Source: Ilyomonas sp965219515 (GTDB taxonomy: Bacteria; Bacteroidota; Bacteroidia; Chitinophagales; Chitinophagaceae). Taken from it: 64,000 nt of DNA. The stretch lies in the NCBI GenBank assembly GCA_965219515.1, contig OZ244776.1:3038001-3102000 (forward strand), written 5' to 3'. How positions within the stretch are numbered: the first letter of the stretch is position 1; every line of letters begins with the position of its first letter. This document shows, in pieces, positions 24,896-34,808 of this stretch. The translations under genes were made by a program, and so were the position numbers. The notes beneath the pieces were generated by a model that made no database searches, was not told the origin of the DNA, and saw only the letters and a program-made list of their open reading frames with translations.

Positions 24896-26752
24896 GTGGC
24901 TGATATTATCCAGTTGCTGCCCGACAATATTGCCAACCAGATAGCCGCCGGTGAAGTAATACAACGACCGGCAAGCGCCGTAAAAGAGTTATTGGAAAAT
25001 GCGGTAGATGCGGGCGCAACCAATATTCAACTGATTGTAAGCGAAGCAGGAAAAAACCTGATACAGGTAATAGATAATGGCAAAGGCATGAGCGAAACTG
25101 ACGCCAGGCTTAGCTTTGAGCGTCATGCCACCAGCAAGATAAAAAAAATAGACGATCTTTTTCATATTGCAACAATGGGCTTCCGGGGCGAAGCCCTGGC
25201 TTCCATTGCTGCCGTAGCGCAGGTAGAATTGCGTACCCGCAAAGCACAGGATGAATTGGGAACAGCCATAGATATTGAGAACAGCATGGTAACAAAACAG
25301 CAACCCTGCGCCTGCCCTGCCGGCACCAATATCTGTATGAAAAATCTATTTTTTAATGTGCCCGCAAGGCGGAATTTTTTAAAGAGCAATGCTTCAGAAT
25401 TACGTCATGTTGCAGACGAATTTATCCGCGTAGCCATGGCATTCCCCGACATCTTTTTTTCGCTTACCAGCAATGGTCAGCAAATGTTTTATCTTGATGC
25501 GGGCAATCAAAAGCAGCGCATCATACAAATACTCGGCAGCCAGTACAATACAAAGCTGGTGAGCGTGGAAGAAACCACCGATTACATGACTGTTTATGGC
25601 TTTATCGGTAAGCCGGAGGCTGCACGCAAAACGCGCGGCGATCAATATTTTTTTGTAAACAACCGCTTTATAAAAAGCGCTTATCTGCATCATGCGGTAA
25701 ACAGCGCGCTGGCAGATTTGTTGCCAAAAGACAGTCATCCGTTGTATGTTCTGTTTATAGAGCTCAATCCGGCTCAGATTGATATCAATGTGCATCCTAC
25801 CAAGCAGGAAATTAAGTTCGAAGACGAAAAAATTGTATATGCGTTTGTGCAGTCGGCCATTAAACATGCGCTGGCTCAGTTCAGCATTTCGCCATCTTTA
25901 GATTTTACTTTATCCGCAGATATTCAACAACTGGAATCCGTAAGCAAACCCTTTGGCGATGCTGAACGGCACACCGCTTCTGCCTCCGCTTTGTTCCATA
26001 CATTTACGCAAAAGCATCAATCGCACCGCATAGAGCCGAATGAAAGAAATGAGCTGAAACACTGGAAAGATTTTTTTATTTCGCCGGAAGAAAATTCCGG
26101 GCATCAGGTTTTGGGTTTGGGTAATGAGGTATCGGATATAGGCATTCAGCATCCTGCTTTCCGTTTTCAGCAATCTGCTAACCATGTAAAAGCCATTGCG
26201 CAACTTCACAACAGTTATATTATTGCATCATCCGAACAAGGCAGTTTTTTGCTTATCCATCAGCAACTTGCCCATGAACGTATTTTGTATGAGCAATACA
26301 GCGAAGCCTTGCAGGGAAAAGCATCTGCCACACAAAAAAACCTGTTTCCTTCCGTTTTACAGCTTTCTATGCCGGATGCCATTTTACTGGAAGATTTACT
26401 GCCCGAACTGCAGTTGGTTGGCTACGAGATAGAGCCTTTTGGTCAGGATGGATTTATTGTACAGGGCATTCCGGCCGATATGAAAGGAGGCAACGAAAAG
26501 CAGGTGATTGAGTTGCTGCTTGAACAGTTTAAGCATTTTAGCAGCGATATGAAAGTAAGCCGGCGCGAAAAGGTAGTTCGCTGCCTGGCGCGGCAGCAAT
26601 CTGTAAAAACGGGAAAGCCGTTAAGCGTAAGCGAAATGGAATTGATAACAGAACAATTGTTCGCCTGCGGAACGCCGAATGTAACCCCGGGCGGCAATCC
26701 GACGTATGTAGAATTTAAAGGAGATTATCTGGAAAATTTATTTGTAAAATAG
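24896..26752 (+). CDS. mutL: DNA mismatch repair protein MutL
   Basis: 618 residues, GTG start at 24896. The GHKL ATPase blocks are intact: ELLENAVDAGA, DNGKGM, TMGFRGEALASI, and the linker KFEDEKI after NVHPTKQEI. It couples mismatch recognition by MutS to downstream repair. In the C-terminal dimerisation domain the place of the DQHA(x)2E metal motif reads HQQLAHERILYE, and the CPHGRP-like site reads VTPGGNPT, so endonuclease activity is doubtful. Confidence 0.95.
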   Translation: MADIIQLLPDNIANQIAAGEVIQRPASAVKELLENAVDAGATNIQLIVSEAGKNLIQVIDNGKGMSETDARLSFERHATSKIKKIDDLFHIATMGFRGEALASIAAVAQVELRTRKAQDELGTAIDIENSMVTKQQPCACPAGTNICMKNLFFNVPARRNFLKSNASELRHVADEFIRVAMAFPDIFFSLTSNGQQMFYLDAGNQKQRIIQILGSQYNTKLVSVEETTDYMTVYGFIGKPEAARKTRGDQYFFVNNRFIKSAYLHHAVNSALADLLPKDSHPLYVLFIELNPAQIDINVHPTKQEIKFEDEKIVYAFVQSAIKHALAQFSISPSLDFTLSADIQQLESVSKPFGDAERHTASASALFHTFTQKHQSHRIEPNERNELKHWKDFFISPEENSGHQVLGLGNEVSDIGIQHPAFRFQQSANHVKAIAQLHNSYIIASSEQGSFLLIHQQLAHERILYEQYSEALQGKASATQKNLFPSVLQLSMPDAILLEDLLPELQLVGYEIEPFGQDGFIVQGIPADMKGGNEKQVIELLLEQFKHFSSDMKVSRREKVVRCLARQQSVKTGKPLSVSEMELITEQLFACGTPNVTPGGNPTYVEFKGDYLENLFVK

Positions 26753-26896
26753 AACCCGAGAGTTGATATACCGGAAAAAATTTCGGGATAAAAGAATTGG
26801 GGCATTATCCTGGCTTCGGCTTGTAAATTTATAATTTTCAACAGACATAGAAATTTTTAAAGGGCTTTGGTTTGCCATGGAAAAAAAAGTTCACTT

Positions 26897-26940
26897 AAAC
26901 AAAGAGGCGATTTTCAGGTAAATCGCCTCTTTGTTTTACT
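26897..26940. terminator. Bidirectional terminator between mutL and prc
   Basis: AAACAAAGAGGCGATTT (26897-26913) pairs perfectly over 17 bases with 26920-26936 across a 6-base loop; T/A runs flank both sides. It serves the convergent mutL and protease genes. Confidence 0.9.
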
Positions 26941-26956
26941 TATTTTATTTATCCGG

Positions 26957-29125
26957 TTATTTCTTTTCCATCGCTACGTTGCTGCTGTTTTTATTGCCAA
27001 TCATATCTTTCATTATATCTACCGTTTCATCTAAATACATATCTTTTTGCACGACGGAAAGCCATTGTTTGCTGCGCTCTGCTTTTGCTTTATCGGGATT
27101 GTTATAATATTTATCATTATCGGCCGCCATCGGTTTTATATCCATCGGCTTTACCAGTTTTGATAAGGTATCATTCTGATGAATTACATTTCTCAGCACT
27201 TCCTGCTGAGCCTTATACTTTTTAAGATTCAGGTCGTATTCCTTATCCACATTGGCATTCAGCCAGGAAGTATTTTTGCTTATGATAGAAAAAGCGCTGT
27301 CTTTTGCAATTCGCTGATTGGCATCATCTTCTATCCGGTTAAAGTTTACAGGGCTTGTCCAGGACTGATAATCCGTTTTCTTAATCTGATCCCACGGCAG
27401 AGCGGAAGTATTATCTTTTTCCCTGATTTTTAAATATTCGTACTGGTCGGGCAAAATAATATCCGGCGTTACGCCTTTCAGTTGCGTAGAGCCACCATCC
27501 ACCCGGTAAAATTTTTCAAACGTAAGCACCAAAGCGCCCAAATCGCCGGTGCCGGTAAAAAAGTTGGGTTTGCCTAAGGGCAGCGGTTTTTGCACGGTGC
27601 CTTTGCCATACGTAGAAGTGCTGCCAACAATAATAGCACGGTGATAATCCTGCATGGCAGCGGCAAAAATTTCGGAAGCCGAAGCGCTGAATTCATTCAC
27701 CATTACCGTTAATGGTCCCTCGTATAACACAGACGGGTCGGTATCTTTCCAGATAATTGGTTCTCCGTTCTTATCCTTTGCCTGCACAATAGGTCCGGAT
27801 TTGATAAACAAACCTGCCATTTTCACCACTTCGGGAAGGCTGCCGCCGGGGTTATTGCGAAGATCTATCACAATACCATCAACATTGTCTGCTTTTAGTT
27901 TTATCACTTCTTTTGCCACATCCTGCGAGCAGCGTGCACCATCTTCACGGTTTACATCAAGGTAAAATTCGGGCAGATAAATATATCCGATTTTCTTGCC
28001 GTCTTTATTAATCACAAGACTTTTTGCAAACGTATCATCAAGCACAATTTCATCGCGAATGATAGGAACCACCTGTAATGTGCCATCCGCTTTTTTCAGC
28101 GTCAATTTTACCTCCGTGTTCTTGCTTCCCCTGATCAGCTTTACCGCATCGGTAGTTGCATATCCGGTAATGTCAACGGGTTCAGCATCGCCCTGCCCTA
28201 CTTTTACAATCACATCATTCTCCTGTACTTTCTGCGTTTTGAAGGCCGGACTTCCGGGCACAACGCTGCTGATTTTTATTTGCCCGTCTTCTTCTTTCAG
28301 CAATGCACCAATGCCGTAAAAGCGACCGCTCATGTCTTCATCAAAACTGCGCTTGGCAACGGGCGCCAGGTAGTTGGTATGCGGATCCATTTCATCGGTA
28401 ATGGCATTTACAAACATGCTGAACTGATCTTCATCGCTGAATGTTTTTTCCTGGCGTTCGTAAATGCGATTCATAATCTGCAGCACTTTGCCACGCGCTT
28501 CAGTTTCAAGCTGTGCATCAGTTTTCAGGCGAATGCTATCTTTTTCGCCCGCTTTCATACGCTGGTTCTGCAAATCAATAAACCGTTCCAGCGTCAGAAA
28601 TTTTAACCGCTTGCGCCATTGTTCTTTGCGCACTGCATCGTTAGCCGGGTACGATAGCTTATCAGGATCAAGCTGTACTTTTTCATCAACAGAAAAATTA
28701 AACGGCTTTGCTAAAATGTCTTTGTAAATGACAGGCGTTTCGCCTAATCTTTGTTTGTAAATAACGATGACGGCCGGATAAAAAGCCAGATCAGCGCCAT
28801 GAATTTCATCGTCTATTTCGGTTTCATATTTCTTCAATGTGTTTATATCGCTTTGCAGAAATAAATTTTTATCGGGGTCTAAATCGGTCAGATAATTTTT
28901 GAAAATCAGTTTCGAAAAATTGTCATCAATTTTTTTGGGGTCGTAATGATTTTTTTCGAGAATGGCGCCCACCAAAACGAGCAATTGCTGCTGGCGCGCT
29001 TTTGCATCATCGTCCGGGTTTTTGCCACTGCTTGTAAACGCCCACAGAAGACCGCCAACCAATAAAATCAACAATACGGGCAGCACTTTTTTACTCATCA
29101 TAAATCGTGTGATTTTTTGTAACAT
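26957..29125 (-). CDS. prc: C-terminal processing protease (S41, Prc/Tsp family)
   Basis: 722 residues from the ATG at 29125; a TTG at 29134 is an alternative. One membrane anchor (VLPVLLILLVGGLLWAF) places it in the periplasm. An N-terminal Prc-type helical domain, a PDZ domain (about residues 250-340, GIGALLKEEDGQIKISSVVPGSPA) and the S41 core follow, with the catalytic Ser in NEFSASASEIFAAAMQDY and the Lys in TYGKGTVQK. It degrades or trims envelope proteins from their C-termini. It is monocistronic. Confidence 0.93.
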   Translation of the reverse strand: MLQKITRFMMSKKVLPVLLILLVGGLLWAFTSSGKNPDDDAKARQQQLLVLVGAILEKNHYDPKKIDDNFSKLIFKNYLTDLDPDKNLFLQSDINTLKKYETEIDDEIHGADLAFYPAVIVIYKQRLGETPVIYKDILAKPFNFSVDEKVQLDPDKLSYPANDAVRKEQWRKRLKFLTLERFIDLQNQRMKAGEKDSIRLKTDAQLETEARGKVLQIMNRIYERQEKTFSDEDQFSMFVNAITDEMDPHTNYLAPVAKRSFDEDMSGRFYGIGALLKEEDGQIKISSVVPGSPAFKTQKVQENDVIVKVGQGDAEPVDITGYATTDAVKLIRGSKNTEVKLTLKKADGTLQVVPIIRDEIVLDDTFAKSLVINKDGKKIGYIYLPEFYLDVNREDGARCSQDVAKEVIKLKADNVDGIVIDLRNNPGGSLPEVVKMAGLFIKSGPIVQAKDKNGEPIIWKDTDPSVLYEGPLTVMVNEFSASASEIFAAAMQDYHRAIIVGSTSTYGKGTVQKPLPLGKPNFFTGTGDLGALVLTFEKFYRVDGGSTQLKGVTPDIILPDQYEYLKIREKDNTSALPWDQIKKTDYQSWTSPVNFNRIEDDANQRIAKDSAFSIISKNTSWLNANVDKEYDLNLKKYKAQQEVLRNVIHQNDTLSKLVKPMDIKPMAADNDKYYNNPDKAKAERSKQWLSVVQKDMYLDETVDIMKDMIGNKNSSNVAMEKK

Positions 29126-29406
29126 CTGTTTCAAAATTAACTGAAAATAAAAGCGCGCCTGAAAGTGATTTTCTAATTAACAAGTATTTGTGTTGAATGG
29201 CTGCTTTATTTAATAAAAAAATTCAACATGAAAGAATCTACCATTATAAAAGAGCTTTCATTTAATCATCCGGTTTTGTTTTTATTTTCTATGTTGCCAA
29301 TCAACAAGATGTTAATCATTGCGCGCCGAGGCATTGCGCGAAACGGAGGTAATCTTTTTTCCGTAAACTCTTGTGTAACTTGCATCGTTTTAAACAAAAA
29401 ACAGGA

Positions 29407-30456
29407 ATGACTGATTTAAAAAATTACGACCCTAACTCGGCAAGTAATCCTAACAACAACATATTTGGACTGCCTTTTTCGGAAGAAGAATCGAAAGTGG
29501 TAATTTTACCTGTTCCCTGGGAAGTAACGGTAAGCGCACGCGTAGGCTCGTCGCGAACGGCCGAGCAGATTTTCAAAGCTTCGCTGCAGGTAGATGTGTT
29601 TGATATGGATGTGTGCGACGGCTGGAAACAGGGCTTTTTTATGCGTGAAGTGAACCGCAAGCTGCTAATGAAAAGCGATTATCTGCGCAAAGAAGCCGAG
29701 CTGTATATTGATTACATTACAAAAGGAAACGAGCTGAAGCAAAATAAGTTTATGTGCAAGAGCCTGAAAGATGTTAACGAAGGCTCTGTTTTTATAAACA
29801 ACTGGGTATATGAGGAAACAAATGAACTGCTGAAAAAAGACAAGCTGGTTGCGCTGTTGGGCGGCGATCACAGCATTAGCTTTGGACTCATTAAAGCTCT
29901 GGCGGAAAAGCACGGCGATTTTGGCATTTTGCAGATAGATGCGCATTGCGATCTTCGCAAATCTTACGAAGCCTTTACTTATTCTCATGCTTCCATCATG
30001 TATAATGTAATGAATGAAGTGCCTTCTATCACAAGACTGGTGCAGTTTGGCATTCGTAACTTATCTGAAGAAGAATGGAATTTTGTTTGCAACAGCAACT
30101 ACCGCATTGTTACTTATCTTGATCAGCAGGTGAAAGAGCGCATGTTTGAGGGTGAAAACTGGCGCATGATTGTTGACGAGCTCATTCAGCATTTACCCGA
30201 TAAAGTATATCTCAGCTTTGATATTGACGGTCTTGATCCGAAGTTGTGCCCGCATACGGCTACGCCTGTACCCGGCGGGTACGATATGGAGCAGATTTTA
30301 TACCTTGTAAAACGTATGATAGAAGCCGGTAAGAAATTTATTGGCTTCGACCTGGTAGAAATTGGCATTGGCGAAGATTGTGTAGATTCTCATGTCGGCG
30401 CAAGATTGTTGTGGCGGCTTTGTAATCTACTTATTAAAAGCAATTGCAAAAACTAA
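29407..30456 (+). CDS. Arginase/agmatinase family ureohydrolase
   Basis: 349 residues from the ATG at 29407. The binuclear Mn ligands are all present: GGDHSISFG, QIDAHCDLR and SFDIDGLDP, plus the late Glu in FDLVEIG. The family hydrolyses guanidino groups of agmatine, arginine or related compounds. Length and the long N-terminal insertion fit the 'agmatinase family' group of Bacteroidota; the substrate cannot be told from sequence. A small membrane protein gene begins 10 bases downstream. Confidence 0.88.
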   Translation: MTDLKNYDPNSASNPNNNIFGLPFSEEESKVVILPVPWEVTVSARVGSSRTAEQIFKASLQVDVFDMDVCDGWKQGFFMREVNRKLLMKSDYLRKEAELYIDYITKGNELKQNKFMCKSLKDVNEGSVFINNWVYEETNELLKKDKLVALLGGDHSISFGLIKALAEKHGDFGILQIDAHCDLRKSYEAFTYSHASIMYNVMNEVPSITRLVQFGIRNLSEEEWNFVCNSNYRIVTYLDQQVKERMFEGENWRMIVDELIQHLPDKVYLSFDIDGLDPKLCPHTATPVPGGYDMEQILYLVKRMIEAGKKFIGFDLVEIGIGEDCVDSHVGARLLWRLCNLLIKSNCKN

Positions 30457-30466
30457 GACCCGCCGG

Positions 30467-31042
30467 ATGAGCGAATACAATTATATCATCATCATTAAAG
30501 AGCCGGATGTTAAAAAAGCCGATGCCATTACGTTTTTAATGCTGTTGCTATCGGTTGCTTTTTTTGCTTATATAGCAATACATCAGTGGCATTCCAAAGC
30601 GTATCATAACGCTGCCGTTTTATACGTGGTTATCGTTTTTTTTATTGTATTGTGGAGCACCTACCGTTTTGTAACAGCGCAAAACAAAGGCAATATGGTT
30701 TATTATCGCCTGTCTTTGTTTGCGGCAGCCATCGGGTGGTTTACCGAGCCGGTAAGCAATTACTGGATGGCAGGTTTGTTCGCTTTAGCCGCATTGCTGG
30801 AAAGACAGGTAAAGTTTCCGCAGGAATTGGGCGTAGATGATGCCGGCATTACTTTTAATACCTTACCGGCAAAAGAGTATGAATGGAAAGACATCAACAA
30901 TGTGTTATTGAAAGAAGGCATGCTTACGGTAGATTATAAAAACAACAAATTGTTTCAGCAGGAGATTGAATCGGATATAAGCCCGGCTTTGGAGCATGAG
31001 TTCAATCATTATTGCCGGTTGAAACTGGCGGCTGCGCAATAA
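30467..31042 (+). CDS. Membrane protein with C-terminal PH-like segment
   Basis: 191 residues from the ATG at 30467. Four membrane segments lie between about residues 20 and 110. The last 80 residues (VDDAGITFNTLPAKEYEWKDI..VLLKEGMLTVDYK) look like the beta strands of a bacterial PH-like domain. No function is known to me. The gene begins 10 bases after the ureohydrolase stop. Confidence 0.6.
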   Translation: MSEYNYIIIIKEPDVKKADAITFLMLLLSVAFFAYIAIHQWHSKAYHNAAVLYVVIVFFIVLWSTYRFVTAQNKGNMVYYRLSLFAAAIGWFTEPVSNYWMAGLFALAALLERQVKFPQELGVDDAGITFNTLPAKEYEWKDINNVLLKEGMLTVDYKNNKLFQQEIESDISPALEHEFNHYCRLKLAAAQ

Positions 31043-31142
31043 AAAATATTCCTTACAGACGGCACTGACAAACACAGATAAAATGTAACAATCAGCGAAC
31101 CTCTGTGTCATCTGTAAGAGCGAATCGCTTACTCATTTTTTT

Positions 31143-32441
31143 ATGATACTATCTTCTTCCCCCTATCTTTTATATTCCGATGGCAAAGGCAACATCTTTG
31201 AAGACCTCTCTTTATATGCCATGGGGCGGTCTGGCTGGGATGCCATGCCGGTGCCGGAGGAAGATTGGATTCATTTGCCGGAAGGCGGAAGTTTATACGA
31301 ATTGCCGGGCAGAAAAGCCATTGGCATTGATGTTAAAACCGGTGATGTGCGCTTATGCAATAAAGGCTGGGCAGTAGCCGCCTTCATTCCGCCGGCGCAT
31401 ACCGGATTGTATCTGGCGGCTTGCGAAAGCAAACCTGATGCACCAACACTGCCGTTGTTTTGTTATACTGCCGTTGGCTGGCTGAACAATGAATTTTATG
31501 TGCCTGCTGTTCGCATTGAACAAGACATACGGCAGGAAAGCGAAGGCTACGAGGAAGCCCGCATTGAAAGCGGTGTTCAGCATTTGTTGCAGGCTTACCC
31601 TCATAACCGCCTGGTAAAACATCTGATGGAAAACTGTTGCAACACCTATCATTGCCCCGCAGCCAGAAATTTTGCATTGTCGCGGTGGGAATGCCCGGTG
31701 CCATCATCGCCTGCCTGCAATGCCAACTGCATCGGCTGCATATCTTTTCAGCCGGAAGATGAAACGATTGTTTCCACGCAGGATCGGTTGCAGTTTAAAC
31801 CAACACCGGAAGAAATTACCGAGTTTACCGTGCCGCATTTATTGCATGCACCTTACCCGATTGTATCTTTTGGTCAGGGTTGCGAAGGCGAGCCGTTACT
31901 GATGTGGCAAACCATACGCGATGCCATCACCGAAATCAGAAAACATACCAACAAAGGAAGCATCAACATCAACACCAACGGCTCTAAACCTGATGCGATA
32001 AAAGCCTTATGCGAAGCGGGTTTGAACAGCATTCGCGTAAGCACCAATTCGGCGCGGAAAGAAATTTATACCAGGTATTACCGCCCCAACAATTATGAAT
32101 TTGAAGACATTGCAAAAAGCTTACAAACGGTAAGAAGCTACGGCGGATGGGCAAGCATAAATTATTTTGTTTTTCCCGGCATGACAGACAGTGTGGAAGA
32201 ATACGAAGCATTGCGAAAGTTGATTATCGAAACGGATTTATCCATGATTCAATGGCGCAATTTTAATATTGATCCCGACTGGTATCTGGGATTGATTGGC
32301 GTGCATGACACGGGAGAAATGCTTGGCGTTAAACAAATGATGGAATTAATTAAAGAAGAATTTCCACAATTGAAATCCGGTTATTTTAATCCGCCGATAG
32401 AACGCATAAAAGGAGATTATGCAATGAACTTTGCACATTGA
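31143..32441 (+). CDS. Radical SAM protein
   Basis: 432 residues. After an N-terminal domain of about 185 residues with no known motif, the cluster-binding CNANCIGC (CxxxCxxC) appears near residue 193, followed by GQGCEGEPLL, the ININTNGSKPDAI strand and VSTNSA typical of the SAM-radical barrel. A CC pair and HCPAARNF sit just before and could add a further ligand site. The substrate is unknown; there is no obvious partner enzyme or precursor peptide beside it. Confidence 0.85.
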   Translation: MILSSSPYLLYSDGKGNIFEDLSLYAMGRSGWDAMPVPEEDWIHLPEGGSLYELPGRKAIGIDVKTGDVRLCNKGWAVAAFIPPAHTGLYLAACESKPDAPTLPLFCYTAVGWLNNEFYVPAVRIEQDIRQESEGYEEARIESGVQHLLQAYPHNRLVKHLMENCCNTYHCPAARNFALSRWECPVPSSPACNANCIGCISFQPEDETIVSTQDRLQFKPTPEEITEFTVPHLLHAPYPIVSFGQGCEGEPLLMWQTIRDAITEIRKHTNKGSININTNGSKPDAIKALCEAGLNSIRVSTNSARKEIYTRYYRPNNYEFEDIAKSLQTVRSYGGWASINYFVFPGMTDSVEEYEALRKLIIETDLSMIQWRNFNIDPDWYLGLIGVHDTGEMLGVKQMMELIKEEFPQLKSGYFNPPIERIKGDYAMNFAH

Positions 32442-32653
32442 ATGATTATACTACTTACCTGACTGTTTTACTTTGCATTTTTTTAAGGCAATAATTTATT
32501 CTGCATTTGTTTTTATCATTCATTGCCCTGCATTGTCTTTTTTAGAATAATTCTTCTTCAATATAAGTGTATTTAAATTGTAAAATTTTGAATAAGATAT
32601 GATCAAACGAATGTTGCATAGATTATTTTATCCACCTTACATAAAAAATTAAC

Positions 32654-33238
32654 ATGAAGCAGATTTTTATCGGATTATTTATGATGATAATGACATTGTC
32701 AGGTTATAGCCAAACAATGCCATCGGGTTTGCAGGTGAACGATAAAGCGCCGCTTTTTACGGCAAAAGATCAGGATGGCAAACCGGTAATGCTGGAAACC
32801 ATGCTGCAAAAAGGTCCGGTTGTTTTGGTGTTTTACCGCGGCCAATGGTGCCCGTATTGCAATAAGCAACTGGCACAACTTCAGGATTCCGCATCTTATA
32901 TTGTGGCAAAAGGCGCATCGCTGGTAGCGGTATCGCCCGAAACGCCCGAAAACATTAAGAAGACAATTGAAAAAACAAAAGCGGCTTATCCGGTATTGTC
33001 TGACGAAGGAATGAAAATTATGGACAGCTATCAGGAAACTTATGCGGTAGATACCGCCACGGTAAACAAGTACAAAAATTACGGACTTGATTTTACTGCA
33101 ATGAATGGAAGCAACGGAGAACATTTACCTGTGCCTGCCGTGTATGTAATTAATAAAAACGGCATTATTGATTATGTGCATTTTGATGCTGATTATACAA
33201 AACGGGCAAGCGTAAAAGAGATACTTGCACATCTGTAA
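32654..33238 (+). CDS. Exported peroxiredoxin-like (AhpC/TSA) protein
   Basis: 194 residues. Signal peptide to about residue 19 (GYSQ). The thioredoxin-fold core shows LVFYRGQWCPYCNKQLAQLQ, so it carries CPYC instead of the usual TxxC peroxiredoxin motif, then LVAVSPETPENI and VPAVYVINKNGII. It probably acts as a periplasmic thiol peroxidase or reductase. It is monocistronic and convergent with ffh. Confidence 0.88.
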   Translation: MKQIFIGLFMMIMTLSGYSQTMPSGLQVNDKAPLFTAKDQDGKPVMLETMLQKGPVVLVFYRGQWCPYCNKQLAQLQDSASYIVAKGASLVAVSPETPENIKKTIEKTKAAYPVLSDEGMKIMDSYQETYAVDTATVNKYKNYGLDFTAMNGSNGEHLPVPAVYVINKNGIIDYVHFDADYTKRASVKEILAHL

Positions 33239-33263
33239 TTTTCAGGTAAAATTAATAATCAAA

Positions 33264-33303
33264 ACGGTGAATGTTGCTACCTGCGTATAGTAATATTCAC
33301 CGT
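33264..33303. terminator. Possible terminator between peroxiredoxin and ffh
   Basis: ACGGTGAAT (33264-33272) pairs with ATTCACCGT (33295-33303) across a 22-base loop, flanked by AAAA and CTTTA. The stem is short for its loop. Confidence 0.45.
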
Positions 33304-33323
33304 CTTTACATTATATAAAACCA

Positions 33324-34667
33324 CTATCTTCTGAAGCCGACCGGCATCTTTGGCATTCCTCCCATCATGCCGCCCATCGGCATTTTGTTCATCATTTTCA
33401 TCATTTCGCGCATTTCGCCGAATTGTTTCATAAACGCATTTACTTCGCTTACTTCCTTACCGCTTCCTTTTGCTATCCGCTGCTTGCGGGCAGGATTAAT
33501 CAAATCGGGGTTTGCGCGCTCCTGCGGCGTCATGGAGTGAATGATGGCTTCCACGCCTTTAAACGCATCATCGCTGATGTCAATATCTTTCATCGCTTTG
33601 CCAACACCGGGAATCATTGCCATCAGATCTTTCAGATTGCCCATCTTTTTTATCTGCTGAAGCTGATCGAGAAAATCCTGAAAGTCGAACTGGTTGCGGC
33701 GGATTTTTTTCTCTAATTTTTTAGCCTGTTCTTCATCAAACTGCTCCTGCGCTTTTTCTACCAGCGAAACAATATCGCCCATACCCAGAATACGCTGCGC
33801 CATACGCTCGGGATAAAACACATCGAGCGTTTCCATTTTCTCGCCGCTGCTTACAAATTTGATAGGCTTGTTTACGGTGTATTTGATGGAAAGTGCCGCG
33901 CCGCCGCGCGTATCGCCATCTAATTTGGTAAGCACAACGCCGCTGAAATTGAGACGTTCATTGAATGTTTTTGCCGTGTTTACGGCATCCTGACCCGTCA
34001 TGCTATCTACCACAAACAATATTTCCACAGGGTTTACGGCAGACCTGATGTTTGCCACTTCGGTCATCATCGCTTCATCTATGGCAAGGCGGCCGGCAGT
34101 ATCAATAATAACAACATTTTTGTTTTTCGCCTTTGCTTCTGTAATGGCGTTCTGTGCAATGGATACCGCATTCTGGTTGTCGCGTTCCGCATAAATATCC
34201 ACACCAATCTGCCCGGCTAAAACAGTCAACTGATCAATAGCCGCAGGGCGATATACATCTGCCGCAACCAATAAAGGCGATTTACCCTTTTTTGTCTTCA
34301 GATAATTGGCCAATTTGCCGCTGAATGTTGTTTTGCCACTACCCTGCAAGCCCGCAATCAGAATAACGGCCGGTGTTCCGTTTGCATTAAAAGAAGCTTC
34401 GGTGCCACCCATTAAATCGGCCAGTTCATCTTTTACTATTTTCACCATTTGCTGACCCGGACTTACGGCATTTAATACCTTTTCGCCAAGCGCTTTGTCT
34501 TTTACACGATCAGTAAAATCTTTGGCTATTTTATAGTTTACATCGGCATCAATCAGGGCGCGGCGAATGTCTTTCAGCGTATTGGCGATATTGAGATCAG
34601 AAATGCGGGCTTCACCCTTTAAATTTTTAAACGCACCTTCGAGGCGTTCGGTTAAATTATTAAACAT
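33324..34667 (-). CDS. ffh: Signal recognition particle protein
   Basis: 447 residues. NG GTPase domain with GLQGSGKTTFSGKLA, DTAGRLAIDE and TKLDGDTRGGAALS; the Met-rich M domain ends MGGMMGGMPKMPVGFRR and binds 4.5S RNA and signal sequences. It delivers nascent membrane proteins to FtsY. Length is normal for Ffh. It is preceded on the same strand by a small secreted protein gene. Confidence 0.97.
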   Translation of the reverse strand: MFNNLTERLEGAFKNLKGEARISDLNIANTLKDIRRALIDADVNYKIAKDFTDRVKDKALGEKVLNAVSPGQQMVKIVKDELADLMGGTEASFNANGTPAVILIAGLQGSGKTTFSGKLANYLKTKKGKSPLLVAADVYRPAAIDQLTVLAGQIGVDIYAERDNQNAVSIAQNAITEAKAKNKNVVIIDTAGRLAIDEAMMTEVANIRSAVNPVEILFVVDSMTGQDAVNTAKTFNERLNFSGVVLTKLDGDTRGGAALSIKYTVNKPIKFVSSGEKMETLDVFYPERMAQRILGMGDIVSLVEKAQEQFDEEQAKKLEKKIRRNQFDFQDFLDQLQQIKKMGNLKDLMAMIPGVGKAMKDIDISDDAFKGVEAIIHSMTPQERANPDLINPARKQRIAKGSGKEVSEVNAFMKQFGEMREMMKMMNKMPMGGMMGGMPKMPVGFRR

Positions 34668-34753
34668 GTATCCCTATGATTTTTTCTTTGTTGAAACGTA
34701 AATTGAATTGACAAAGATAAGTACGTTACCTGCTTGGCAAGGTTGCCAAAAAC

Positions 34754-34803
34754 AAAAAAGTGAACACATGATGATGCCCACTTTTATAACAATTCACTTT
34801 TTT
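34754..34803 (-). terminator. Possible terminator after the T9SS-sorted protein gene
   Basis: AAAAAAGTGAA and TTCACTTTTTT form an 11-bp stem with a 28-base loop, just past the minus-strand stop at 34809. The large loop makes this moderate. Confidence 0.45.
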
Positions 34804-34808
34804 CCTTT

